NCBI GenBank assembly: GCA_020434345.1
Contig: JAGRAZ010000014.1
Span: 1 to 35,944, forward strand
Reading direction: 5' to 3'
Source: Bdellovibrionales bacterium
GTDB lineage: Bacteria; Bdellovibrionota_G; JALEGL01; JAGRMV01
Length of the DNA: 35,944 nt
Shown: piece by piece, positions 8,074-15,647 of the stretch
Layout of the letters: each line of letters opens with the position of its first letter
Position numbering within the stretch: the first letter of the stretch is position 1
Position numbers and translations under genes: made by a program
Notes under the pieces: generated by a model
What the model was told of the DNA's origin: nothing
Database searches by the model: none
The model's input: the letters and a program-made list of their open reading frames with translations, nothing else

Positions 8074-8673
8074 ATGAAGTCCTATCTTATATTGATTTTC
8101 ACTCTTGGTATGTTTTATAGCCTTTCAAGCTTTGGTATCCAAATTGAACTTCAAACAGGAGAAGTAATTGAAGCAAAAAAAACAGACCTCCCTTCTGCGC
8201 TTGGTGTCACACTCGAAAATGGCCAACACCAAAGCATTCAAATGGACGAGATTCAAAGTATTGTTATCAAAGAGCGGCCCCGCATAACTCCTCTTATCAA
8301 GCAAAAGACAACGCTTTCACAAGAAGAAGTAAAAAATGCGTTGGATGAGTTTCGTGAACTTAAACCCTTTGAGACCCCCAAACAAACCTTTTTAACTTGG
8401 AAACAAAAAGCCGAGGAAGGATCTATTGACGGTATGGTTGAATGCTACGCTTCTTTTCGTCAAAAAGATGTTCGAAAACAACTAAAAAACATCAAAAGAA
8501 AAGAGCGCAACGAAATGCAAAATACCATGCGTATGATGAGCTTTGTGGCTTCTGATCCACTCTACCAAGAAAACCAAGCTTATTTGGAAGTGACTTGGAC
8601 CAAAGGCCTCCAATCTGAGAATCAAGTCCTCAAATTCGTGCAAGAAAACCAAGAGTGGAAAATTATTGAATAA
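8074..8673 (+). CDS. Exported protein of unknown function (C-terminal NTF2-like segment possible)
   Basis: About 199 residues from the ATG at 8074, chosen because it begins a clear signal peptide (MKS, hydrophobic residues 4-18, cleavage near SFG). An upstream in-frame start at 8005 would put 23 extra residues before the signal and overlap the promoter. The first mature segment (about 23-65) reads as short beta strands with the pattern of a 'protein quality' or SH3-like repeat. A charged helical linker follows. The last 90 residues (a helix-rich part with MVECYASF, then strands ending in F-V-Q-E-N-Q-E-W-K-I-I-E) resemble NTF2-like lipoprotein domains. Function unknown. It precedes the lipid cluster by 104 bases and could be co-transcribed with it. 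Confidence 0.75.
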   Translation: MKSYLILIFTLGMFYSLSSFGIQIELQTGEVIEAKKTDLPSALGVTLENGQHQSIQMDEIQSIVIKERPRITPLIKQKTTLSQEEVKNALDEFRELKPFETPKQTFLTWKQKAEEGSIDGMVECYASFRQKDVRKQLKNIKRKERNEMQNTMRMMSFVASDPLYQENQAYLEVTWTKGLQSENQVLKFVQENQEWKIIE

Positions 8674-8694
8674 AATCAATATTTTGACTATTTT
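8666..8694 (+). promoter_or_regulatory. Possible promoter for the lipid gene cluster
   Basis: TTGAAT (8666-8671, four of six) with a 17-base spacer and TATTTT (8689-8694, four of six). It overlaps the end of the upstream gene. Transcription would begin near 8701, about 77 bases before the reductase start codon. The match is moderate in an AT-rich region, so read-through from the upstream gene is an equal alternative. Confidence 0.3.
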
Positions 8695-8777
8695 AAAGGA
8701 CATGGCAGGCATGTGCCCCGAAAGTAGTACGGATGCACAAAAATCTGATAATGTGAGCCTCCTTAAAAATACGCACT

Positions 8778-10457
8778 GTGAACAAACGAACCAAACATAT
8801 TCCGTTATCTATTGAAGACGCTTTTTGTAAAAAAACCCTTCTTGTCTCAGGCGTTTCAGGTTTTTTAGGCAAAGTATGGTTAAGCATGTTTTTGCAACAC
8901 GTGGATGAGTTTGAGCATTTGTATTTGATTGTTCGTTCCAAAGGTGGACAATCCGCTAGAGATCGTTTTGTACAAATGGTTCACTCTTCTTTTGCATTTG
9001 AGCCTTGGTTTGAAAATGCAAGTTTTGAAAAACTTCAGCATATCATCAATCAAAAAATTACGGTTCTTGAAGGAGATTTATCCAAAGAAAATTTTGGCCT
9101 TTCGGCATTTCAAATTCAAGAAATCCAAAAAACACTAGATATTATGGTCAACATTTCTGGCTTGGTTGATTTTCGAGCATCTCTAGAAGATTCATACAAT
9201 GTAAATGTTAAGGGCACTCTTCATGCCGCTGATTTTATTTCTTCGTGTGATCATGCAAAACTAATTCACGTAAGTACTTGCTATGTTGCTGGTGAAACTG
9301 AAGGAGCAATCGTAGAAAAAATAGAAGATGAAACTCCTAGAAATTTAGACTTTACACCACAAAAAGAAATGAAGTGGATTGAATACGCGATTGAAAAAAC
9401 AAAGGAGACTTATTTCGGGAAAGAAAAAACCCAAGAAATGAACAATTTTTTGAGACAACGAAATGAGCAAAAGGGCAAAACCCAGAATATCAAACAATTT
9501 CAAAGAACACTTGATCAACTGAGAGGTAAAGAAATTAAGCAAGAACTTGTTCGAATCGGGTCAGAAAGAGCGCAATCATTAGGGTTTCCTAACACATACA
9601 CCTATACAAAAGCGCTCGCAGAAAAAATTCTAAAAAATGAATACGCTCATATTGATTATTCCATTGTACGACCATCTATTGTAGAAAGCTCTGCGAAATA
9701 TCCGTTTCCAGGTTGGAATGAAGGCTTTAACACTTCTGGTCCGATTGTATATTTGGTAAAGGGATGGTTTCGCTATTTTCCAGCTGAAGAAGAACATCCA
9801 TTTGATGTTATTCCAGTAGACATTGTGGCAAAAGGCTTAACCATTGTAACGGCAGCAAAGCTTATCGATAAAGCAGCTCCCGTTTATCATATCTCTACTT
9901 CTTTTCTGAATCCATTTACCATTGGCGACGCATGTCAACTTTCGTCAGATTATTACGAAAATTTTTATCGATCTACAGGTAAAACTTTTCTTGAGCGATA
10001 CGGCAGACACAGAAAAACAATTGCTACTTTGCGGGATCATTTTTTTTCCTCTAAAAATCTTTTAAAAATATTTTCAAATTTAGAAAAACATTGTGCATCT
10101 GTTGATGAACTCCCACAAGTAATACGAAATTGGCTCAAACCTATAAGAAGTAAAATCACTTTGACAAAAAGAAAACTAGAACAAGCAGAAAATTTATTAA
10201 GTATTTTTAAACCTTATACGCATGATTTTGTGCAAATTTATATCAGCAAGAATATTACGAAATTTCAAGTCAAAGAAAAATTCTGGAAATATGATTTAGT
10301 CGATCTTCAATGGAAAGAATATTGGATGGAATCTCAAATGCCTGGGCTTCAAAAATGGTGTTTTCCAGTCATAGAAGGAAGAAATGTTCCACAAATGAAC
10401 CCAACCAAAAAATTCACTACACAAGTGCAAGATCATTCTATGGAGGCTTTGGTATGA
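8778..10457 (+). CDS. Fatty acyl-CoA/ACP reductase (male-sterility/FAR family)
   Basis: Likely reduces a fatty acyl thioester to the aldehyde or alcohol with NAD(P)H. The 559 residues hold an extended SDR (NAD_binding_4) domain. The nucleotide loop is SGVSGFLG at 24-31, an HVSTCYVAG strand lies near 164-172 and the catalytic pair Tyr274/Lys278 sits in an NTYTYTK block. A VRPSIVE motif is followed by the FAR-typical W-N-E-G-F-N-T-S-G-P segment. Between residues about 185 and 262 lies a charged, Lys/Glu/Gln-rich helical insertion. The C-terminal 170 residues match the position of the FAR 'sterile' domain. The start is a GTG at 8778: the frame is open only from 8757 and holds no ATG, and no ribosome binding site is visible. 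It overlaps the next gene by 4 bases. Confidence 0.85.
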   Translation: MNKRTKHIPLSIEDAFCKKTLLVSGVSGFLGKVWLSMFLQHVDEFEHLYLIVRSKGGQSARDRFVQMVHSSFAFEPWFENASFEKLQHIINQKITVLEGDLSKENFGLSAFQIQEIQKTLDIMVNISGLVDFRASLEDSYNVNVKGTLHAADFISSCDHAKLIHVSTCYVAGETEGAIVEKIEDETPRNLDFTPQKEMKWIEYAIEKTKETYFGKEKTQEMNNFLRQRNEQKGKTQNIKQFQRTLDQLRGKEIKQELVRIGSERAQSLGFPNTYTYTKALAEKILKNEYAHIDYSIVRPSIVESSAKYPFPGWNEGFNTSGPIVYLVKGWFRYFPAEEEHPFDVIPVDIVAKGLTIVTAAKLIDKAAPVYHISTSFLNPFTIGDACQLSSDYYENFYRSTGKTFLERYGRHRKTIATLRDHFFSSKNLLKIFSNLEKHCASVDELPQVIRNWLKPIRSKITLTKRKLEQAENLLSIFKPYTHDFVQIYISKNITKFQVKEKFWKYDLVDLQWKEYWMESQMPGLQKWCFPVIEGRNVPQMNPTKKFTTQVQDHSMEALV

Positions 10458-11560
10458 TTTTTATAACAGGCGGGACCGGTTATTTAGGATCTTATGTTGT
10501 CACAAGAATTCTTGAAACAACTGATCATGAGATTTGCATATTGGTACGTGGGGAAACTGACCAAGCAAAAGAAAAATTATGGAATGCGCTTCAACTTCAC
10601 ATGGATGAGAAAACATTTTTGCAGTTTTTTGAGACACGGATCAAAATTGTATCTGGGGATGTCAGTCAAAAAAGAATTGGCTTTGACCAAAAAACGTTCG
10701 ATTCTGTAACCCAAAATATTTCTTCTATTATTCATTGTGCTGCGTCTTTGAATCGAAAATCAGAGACAAAATGTGCACAAATCAATCTTATGGGGACTCT
10801 TCATATGATTGAGCTCGCAAAAGCATCGCCAAAGCTTACGCGCTTTAGTTTTGTCTCAACAGTTGCGGTTGCAGGAGAAAGATCACATGAAGTTGTAATC
10901 GAAGAAAATTCTATTGACTGGCAAAGAAGAGACTATGATCCCTACGCTCGTACCAAAAAGTTTTGTGAAGAAATGGTTCAAAGTTCACTTTCAAATCTAT
11001 CTGTAATCATTTTTAGACCTAGCATTGTACTCGGTGATAGTCGCTTTTCTCAAACTACACAGTTTGACATGGCATTTGCATTTGCAAAACTCTCAAGGTT
11101 TCCTATTTTACCATTTGATCCGGCGTGGAAACTGGATATTGTACCAGCGAATTTTGTTGGCTTTTCCATTGCGGACATTCACTGTAAAGAAAAGCCTGAG
11201 CATGCAATTTATCATTTAAGCTCTGGCAAACAGTCACCAACGTTTGAAGAAATAGCAAAAACACTTCACCAATCAGGATATCATCGAAAAACACTTTTTG
11301 CCCCTTTTCTACTAAAACCTTTTACGTGGATCATTAATGCTCTGAATTATTTGCCCAGAAACCTTTTTATAACAAAAGCTGCTGCATTGATGAAAGTATT
11401 CTTGCCTTATTTAGCTTTTGACACAGTTTTTGATCATGAAAAGATTACACAAGAATTACAAAATAAACCTGAATCATTTACACAGTATTGTTCTGGATTT
11501 TATGAATTTGTCCAAAAAAACAAATTTCGTTATCCATACAAAAAATTACAAAAAGGATAA
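10454..11560 (+). CDS. NAD(P)-dependent SDR reductase, thioester-reductase-like
   Basis: A 368-residue extended short-chain dehydrogenase/reductase. TGGTGYLG at 5-12 binds the cofactor, a G-D-V strand follows near 68-70, IIHCAAS near 92-98 is the family N/A-A-A block, and the catalytic Tyr164/Lys168 lies in YARTK. An FRPSIVLGDSR segment matches the thioester-reductase/FAR group, so an acyl thioester or a lipid-linked aldehyde or sugar are both possible substrates. The ATG at 10454 overlaps the stop of the previous reductase and places the cofactor loop at the normal distance from the N-terminus. An upstream in-frame start at 10310 would give an unlikely 48-residue extension inside the first gene. 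Having two reductases in tandem suggests two sequential steps or different substrates. Confidence 0.83.
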   Translation: MIFITGGTGYLGSYVVTRILETTDHEICILVRGETDQAKEKLWNALQLHMDEKTFLQFFETRIKIVSGDVSQKRIGFDQKTFDSVTQNISSIIHCAASLNRKSETKCAQINLMGTLHMIELAKASPKLTRFSFVSTVAVAGERSHEVVIEENSIDWQRRDYDPYARTKKFCEEMVQSSLSNLSVIIFRPSIVLGDSRFSQTTQFDMAFAFAKLSRFPILPFDPAWKLDIVPANFVGFSIADIHCKEKPEHAIYHLSSGKQSPTFEEIAKTLHQSGYHRKTLFAPFLLKPFTWIINALNYLPRNLFITKAAALMKVFLPYLAFDTVFDHEKITQELQNKPESFTQYCSGFYEFVQKNKFRYPYKKLQKG

Positions 11561-11567
11561 ATACCCT

Positions 11568-12992
11568 ATGATTGAATCTTTATCGCCTGATGTAACTCTC
11601 CAGTCATGGATGTCATTAATGATCGATATGACCCACAAAAAGGGTAAAATAAAGCAGCATAGATGGCAACCCGGCTTACCTTTAAAACTTCTATTTGTTG
11701 GCTACACTGGCTCCAGAAACACTGGCGCTGATGTTCGTGTAAGTGAAATGATTCGTCAAATTGAACATGTGCTTGGAAAAAACCAATCTCAGTTATCAAT
11801 CGTTTCGGTTGATCTCAAAGGTTCAAAAGACTACTTTCCTGACGTTACGCAAATTCATATTCCAAAAATATTTCCTATGTTTTTGTACAAGCACTGTCCA
11901 CAGTATGACGGTGTTATTGCATGTGAAGGCTCTATGTTTAAATCCAAATTTGCGGATGCGCTTTCAACGCTTATGGCTGGAGCCCTTGGCATGGCCAATG
12001 CTGAAAATAAGCTAAGTATTGGATATGGCGCTGAAGCAGGGCAAATGACACCACATCTTCAAAGCTTTGTTGAAAAACAATGTCATGAATCTCTGATCAT
12101 TTGCCGCAATAAAGCTTCGCAAGCCGTCCTAGACCAGCTTCATATTAGAAATTCTCCCGGCACAGATACGGCATGGACATTTGCTCCACCAGCAAAAGAA
12201 ATTGGAGAAAAAATTTTAAAAGCCCATGGCTGGGACGGAAAAAAACCGATTGTAGCCATTTGCCCGATTGATCCGTTCTGTTGGCCAGTACGTCCAAGCA
12301 TTAGTAAAACGTTCAAAAAATACATTCTTGGTCAACATCAAGATGAACATTATGATTCTATTTATTTTCATGAAATCAATGAAAAGAAAAAGCAGCAATT
12401 TGAAAAATACATTTTATCAATTCACAATGCTTTAAAACGTTTTGAAGAAGAACATCAAATTTTTCCTATACTTATAGGTATGGAAAAACTTGATCGAAAA
12501 GCATGCAACGCAATCAACAAAAAAAGAACCCACCCCATCCCTATGTTTATCAGTGATGAGTACAACATTTTTGAAATGCTTAGCATTCTACATCATGCAT
12601 CAAGCCTTATCAGCTCAAGATTCCACGCCATTGTATGCTCAATGACGGGTCTTGTGCCCTCGGCAGGCATTACAATGGATGAAAGAATTCACAATCTTCT
12701 TACAGATCGAGATGACACGACCTTACTTCTTAAAGTAGATCAAGATGATTTGGAACAAAGAACATACGAGTGCTTGGTATCTTTACACCAAAACAAAGAA
12801 GAAATTGTTCACAGAATCGGAAAAATGATTCCAAGAGAAATTCAAAAAATGGGTGAAATGGGTAAAATATTTTCTCAAGAAGTTCAAAAGGTATATCCAG
12901 ATTTTTGTCCTTCGATTGCAGAAGGGTCGTGGGAAAAATACCTACCCTCATTACACAAACAAACACAACATATTATGGAACAATTTGGATGA
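11568..12992 (+). CDS. Polysaccharide pyruvyl transferase family protein
   Basis: A 474-residue protein with the fold pattern of the pyruvyl transferase/CsaB family. It has an N-terminal GYTGSRNTGADVRV block near residues 43-56 (the usual G-x-x-G-x-x-N-x-G-D/A pattern), a D-G-V-I-A-C-E-G-S strand, and IGYGAEAG in place of the usual G-x-G-x-G-P. The C-terminal half has a P-M-F-I-S-D-E segment and the SSRFHAIV...GLVPSAGI block that marks the acceptor-binding site. Members transfer ketal pyruvate or act as related glycosyltransferase-like enzymes on cell-surface sugars. A role in a lipid cluster is unusual. The ATG at 11568 has AAAGGA 10 bases upstream and is preferred to an in-frame start at 11418 lying inside the previous gene. 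Confidence 0.72.
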   Translation: MIESLSPDVTLQSWMSLMIDMTHKKGKIKQHRWQPGLPLKLLFVGYTGSRNTGADVRVSEMIRQIEHVLGKNQSQLSIVSVDLKGSKDYFPDVTQIHIPKIFPMFLYKHCPQYDGVIACEGSMFKSKFADALSTLMAGALGMANAENKLSIGYGAEAGQMTPHLQSFVEKQCHESLIICRNKASQAVLDQLHIRNSPGTDTAWTFAPPAKEIGEKILKAHGWDGKKPIVAICPIDPFCWPVRPSISKTFKKYILGQHQDEHYDSIYFHEINEKKKQQFEKYILSIHNALKRFEEEHQIFPILIGMEKLDRKACNAINKKRTHPIPMFISDEYNIFEMLSILHHASSLISSRFHAIVCSMTGLVPSAGITMDERIHNLLTDRDDTTLLLKVDQDDLEQRTYECLVSLHQNKEEIVHRIGKMIPREIQKMGEMGKIFSQEVQKVYPDFCPSIAEGSWEKYLPSLHKQTQHIMEQFG

Positions 12993-14632
12993 GTTTTACA
13001 CACGATATCATACGTAAACTAAAGCAAAACCCAGATCAAAATATTATCACCGAGGTTTTACAAAATGGGAATCGGTCTTATACAAGACAAAAGTTTTTTA
13101 TCGATGCACAAAGAGTTTATAAACAACTCAAAAATCGTCACATTAAAAAATCTGATCGCATTTGTTTAATTGGCCCCAATAGCTACCAGTGGATTGTTAC
13201 AGACTTAAGCATCGTTGCGATGGGTGCAATTTCTGTACCTCTATATCATCGACAAGATCCAAAGGAGCTTGCATATATTATAGATGAAGTAGAACCTGTT
13301 TTAACAATTTTTTTTGACGAAGAATTAAAAAATCAAATCCAAAAATATACGAATTTTCAGACTCATTTTTCACATATTTCATTTTTCTTTTCAGATAAAA
13401 ATGAAACCACGATGACAGATTTTCCGCAAATTAACGATACGTTAACCGCAACAATGATTTATACTTCAGGGACAAGCGGAAATCCTAAGGGGGTCATGCT
13501 TTCTCACAAAAGCGTTAAATTCATGCTAATACAAACCAAATCAAGGCTTGTTCAGGCAAAATTTGGAAGCAATAAAAAAGATATTATTTTTCATTATCTT
13601 CCCTTTTGTTTTGCCGGATCTAGAATGATGCTTTGGACACAACTGCATAGAGGTAATGAAATTCACCTATCAATGGATTTACAAAATTTAGCGCAAGAAA
13701 TTCAAAGCATAAATCCTAATTATTATTTAAACGTTCCTACACTTCTTGAAAGAATTAAGCAGGGTGTAGAGAAAAAAATAACATCACAACCAATTCCAAT
13801 CCAAAGATTATTTAATAAGTCAAAAACGCTTTGGCAAAAATACCAGGACGATAATATAACTTTTTTAGAAAAATTATATTTTTTTCTTTTAAGAAAAACT
13901 GTTCTTACAAGCATAAAACACAAAATTGGAACCCGTTTAGAATTTCTTATTTGTGGATCAGCGCCACTTCATCCAGATACACAATCTTGGTTTGAAATGA
14001 TTGGTATACCTGTGTACCAAGTCTATGGTTTAACAGAAACCACAGCAATTGTAACTATGGACATGCCTGAACTTGTACGAAAATCGTATGTTGGTGTTCC
14101 AATTGAAGGCATTCAGACAAAAGTTTCTCAAGATGGAGAACTTTTAACAAAGGGTCCTCATATTTTTCAAGGCTACTACAAAAACGATGAGCAAACTCAA
14201 AATGTAATTCGAGATGGGTGGTTCCATACAGGTGATATTGCACAAATAGATTCAGAAAATCGAATCAAAATTTTGGGTAGAATTAACAATGTGATTATTC
14301 CATCTTCAGGACATAATATTGTTCCTGAACCCCTTGAGGAGTTTTTCACTTCATTAGACACTAATATAGAATATGCTTGTATTGTAGGCCATGGACAACC
14401 TAAAATTGGAATCATTGTTTCTGGTACGCTAACAACGACTCAATTGGATCAAATTGTGGAAACATACAACTTAAATCAACCCCATTACAAAAAACTTGGT
14501 TTTTCAATTTTAGTGGAACAAGGTTTTTTTCTGAACCATGAATTACTTACAGCCAATCAGAAACTTAAAAGACGTCATATTGAAGCTTATTTTGAATCTC
14601 AGGTGGCACAAAAACTCAAGGAGTCTGCATGA
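12989..14632 (+). CDS. Acyl-AMP ligase / long-chain fatty acyl-CoA synthetase (copy 1)
   Basis: ANL-superfamily enzyme of 547 residues that activates a carboxylic acid with ATP and passes it to CoA or a carrier protein. The P-loop YTSGTSGNPKG is at 158-168, the A5 motif YGLTE at 346-350, then G-W-F-H-T-G-D and the hinge G-R-I-N-N. The C-terminal catalytic Lys is in a N-Q-K-L-K-R segment. In the A8 region the usual charged K-D/E-x-I-x-x-x-G-E-N-I is altered to NNVIIPSSGHNI, which may change the second half-reaction. The start at 12989 overlaps the previous stop by 4 bases. Substrate (chain length, CoA versus carrier protein) cannot be read directly. Confidence 0.85.
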   Translation: MSFTHDIIRKLKQNPDQNIITEVLQNGNRSYTRQKFFIDAQRVYKQLKNRHIKKSDRICLIGPNSYQWIVTDLSIVAMGAISVPLYHRQDPKELAYIIDEVEPVLTIFFDEELKNQIQKYTNFQTHFSHISFFFSDKNETTMTDFPQINDTLTATMIYTSGTSGNPKGVMLSHKSVKFMLIQTKSRLVQAKFGSNKKDIIFHYLPFCFAGSRMMLWTQLHRGNEIHLSMDLQNLAQEIQSINPNYYLNVPTLLERIKQGVEKKITSQPIPIQRLFNKSKTLWQKYQDDNITFLEKLYFFLLRKTVLTSIKHKIGTRLEFLICGSAPLHPDTQSWFEMIGIPVYQVYGLTETTAIVTMDMPELVRKSYVGVPIEGIQTKVSQDGELLTKGPHIFQGYYKNDEQTQNVIRDGWFHTGDIAQIDSENRIKILGRINNVIIPSSGHNIVPEPLEEFFTSLDTNIEYACIVGHGQPKIGIIVSGTLTTTQLDQIVETYNLNQPHYKKLGFSILVEQGFFLNHELLTANQKLKRRHIEAYFESQVAQKLKESA

Positions 14633-15399
14633 AGTGGCATTTTGATCATCCAATACTTCATATTGAGCTTAACTGCGAACCTTGTAACGAAATAGGCATG
14701 TCCATGCTTTCTTTTTTTGAGGATTTCTTGCAACAAGCACCTCTTGAAAACGCTAAAGCTCTCATTATTTCAAGTTCAAATGCAAAGGGGTTTTCGGCTG
14801 GCGCAGATCTTCGATCCCTTTATGAGGGCCTTACCTATGAGCCCAAAAAATCACATAAAGAGAAGATTGAAAACTTCATTGATCGAATTCATCATGTTTT
14901 AGATACATTAGATCTTCTTCCCATTCCTGTGATTGCTGTGACACATGGTATATGTTTTGGTGGTGGTTTTGAATTGGCCCTTGTTGCAGATATTATTATC
15001 GCTGAAGAAACAACTAGATTTTGCTTTCCCGAGCTCCGACTTGGTTTAATTCCGGGATTTGGGGGCATTCCAAGACTGATGAGAGAAGTTTCGAATCAAA
15101 CAATACGGGATTTTCTTTTAACAGGAAGAAGTATACAAGCAAAAAACCTTCCGTCTTTGGTTTCACAAGTTGTACCTTCTGGAAAAGGTCTTGGTATTGC
15201 AAAAAAAATGGCGCTGCAAATGTCAAAATTTGATACAAATGTGGTTCAAATAGCAAAAAAATTCATTAAGCCGGAAATAAAAGAAAAATTACATGAAGAA
15301 AAAGCCCTCTTTATAAAAATGGTGCTTGACCCCAAAGTTCAAAAAGCTTTAGAAAGTTTTGTTCAAGATACATCACAACAGCCCTATTTGCCCAAATAA
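14629..15399 (+). CDS. Enoyl-CoA hydratase/isomerase family protein (crotonase)
   Basis: A 256-residue crotonase-fold enzyme. The first oxyanion-hole segment is GFSAGADL at 54-61 and the second is GICFGGGFELA at 107-117. Two acidic residues 20 positions apart, Glu115 in GGGFEL and Glu135 in FPELRLG, occupy the places of the two catalytic glutamates of enoyl-CoA hydratase, so true hydratase/dehydratase activity is plausible rather than only hydrolase or isomerase. The LIPGFGGIPRL block follows. It is coupled to the first ligase by a 4-base overlap and sits just before the carrier protein. In this setting it probably modifies a carrier- or CoA-bound acyl chain rather than serving beta-oxidation, since no thiolase or dehydrogenase partner is present. 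Confidence 0.87.
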   Translation: MKWHFDHPILHIELNCEPCNEIGMSMLSFFEDFLQQAPLENAKALIISSSNAKGFSAGADLRSLYEGLTYEPKKSHKEKIENFIDRIHHVLDTLDLLPIPVIAVTHGICFGGGFELALVADIIIAEETTRFCFPELRLGLIPGFGGIPRLMREVSNQTIRDFLLTGRSIQAKNLPSLVSQVVPSGKGLGIAKKMALQMSKFDTNVVQIAKKFIKPEIKEKLHEEKALFIKMVLDPKVQKALESFVQDTSQQPYLPK

Positions 15400-15410
15400 A
15401 GGAGTTACAC

Positions 15411-15647
15411 ATGAATCAAAATGTTTTTTTAACCATTCAGAAACTTGCTTCTGAAAAATTTTCTATCTCGCTTGATTTAATTGAACCATCCAAAGATATA
15501 TTCACAACCCTACAAATTAATAGCGTTGATGTATTATCCATGTTGACTGATCTTGAAAACCATTTCAGCATTGAAATTCCTGATTATGAACTTCAAGATG
15601 TCAGATCTTTTGAAGATCTAACAAATGTTATTTCAGATAGACTATGA
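15411..15647 (+). CDS. Acyl carrier protein
   Basis: A 78-residue four-helix carrier protein. Ser38 in the segment Q-I-N-S-V-D-V-L aligns with the phosphopantetheine-bearing serine, but the preceding residue is Asn37 instead of the nearly invariant Asp, and Val replaces the following Leu. The rest fits: an acidic helix II (MLTDLENHF), the I-E-I-P-D-Y-E block and a C-terminal S-F-E-D-L-T-N-V-I helix. A strong AAAGGAG sits about eight bases before the ATG, the best ribosome binding site in the cluster, as expected for a protein needed in excess. It overlaps the second ligase by 4 bases, pointing to that ligase as a loading partner. It is probably distinct from the housekeeping ACP. Confidence 0.88.
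   Translation: MNQNVFLTIQKLASEKFSISLDLIEPSKDIFTTLQINSVDVLSMLTDLENHFSIEIPDYELQDVRSFEDLTNVISDRL

Noticed and set aside
8702-8815. Possible frameshift joining the short upstream frame to the reductase N-terminus
   Set aside because: The reductase frame already begins at a normal distance before its cofactor loop, and the short frame shows no resemblance to FAR N-termini; kept only as a possible leader ORF.
10310-10453. Upstream in-frame start for the second reductase adding 48 residues
   Set aside because: It lies within the first reductase gene and moves the cofactor-binding loop far from the N-terminus; the 4-base overlap start at 10454 fits the family and the rest of the operon.
11418-11567. 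Upstream start for the pyruvyl transferase-like gene
   Set aside because: It is inside the preceding SDR gene; the ATG at 11568 has AAAGGA upstream.
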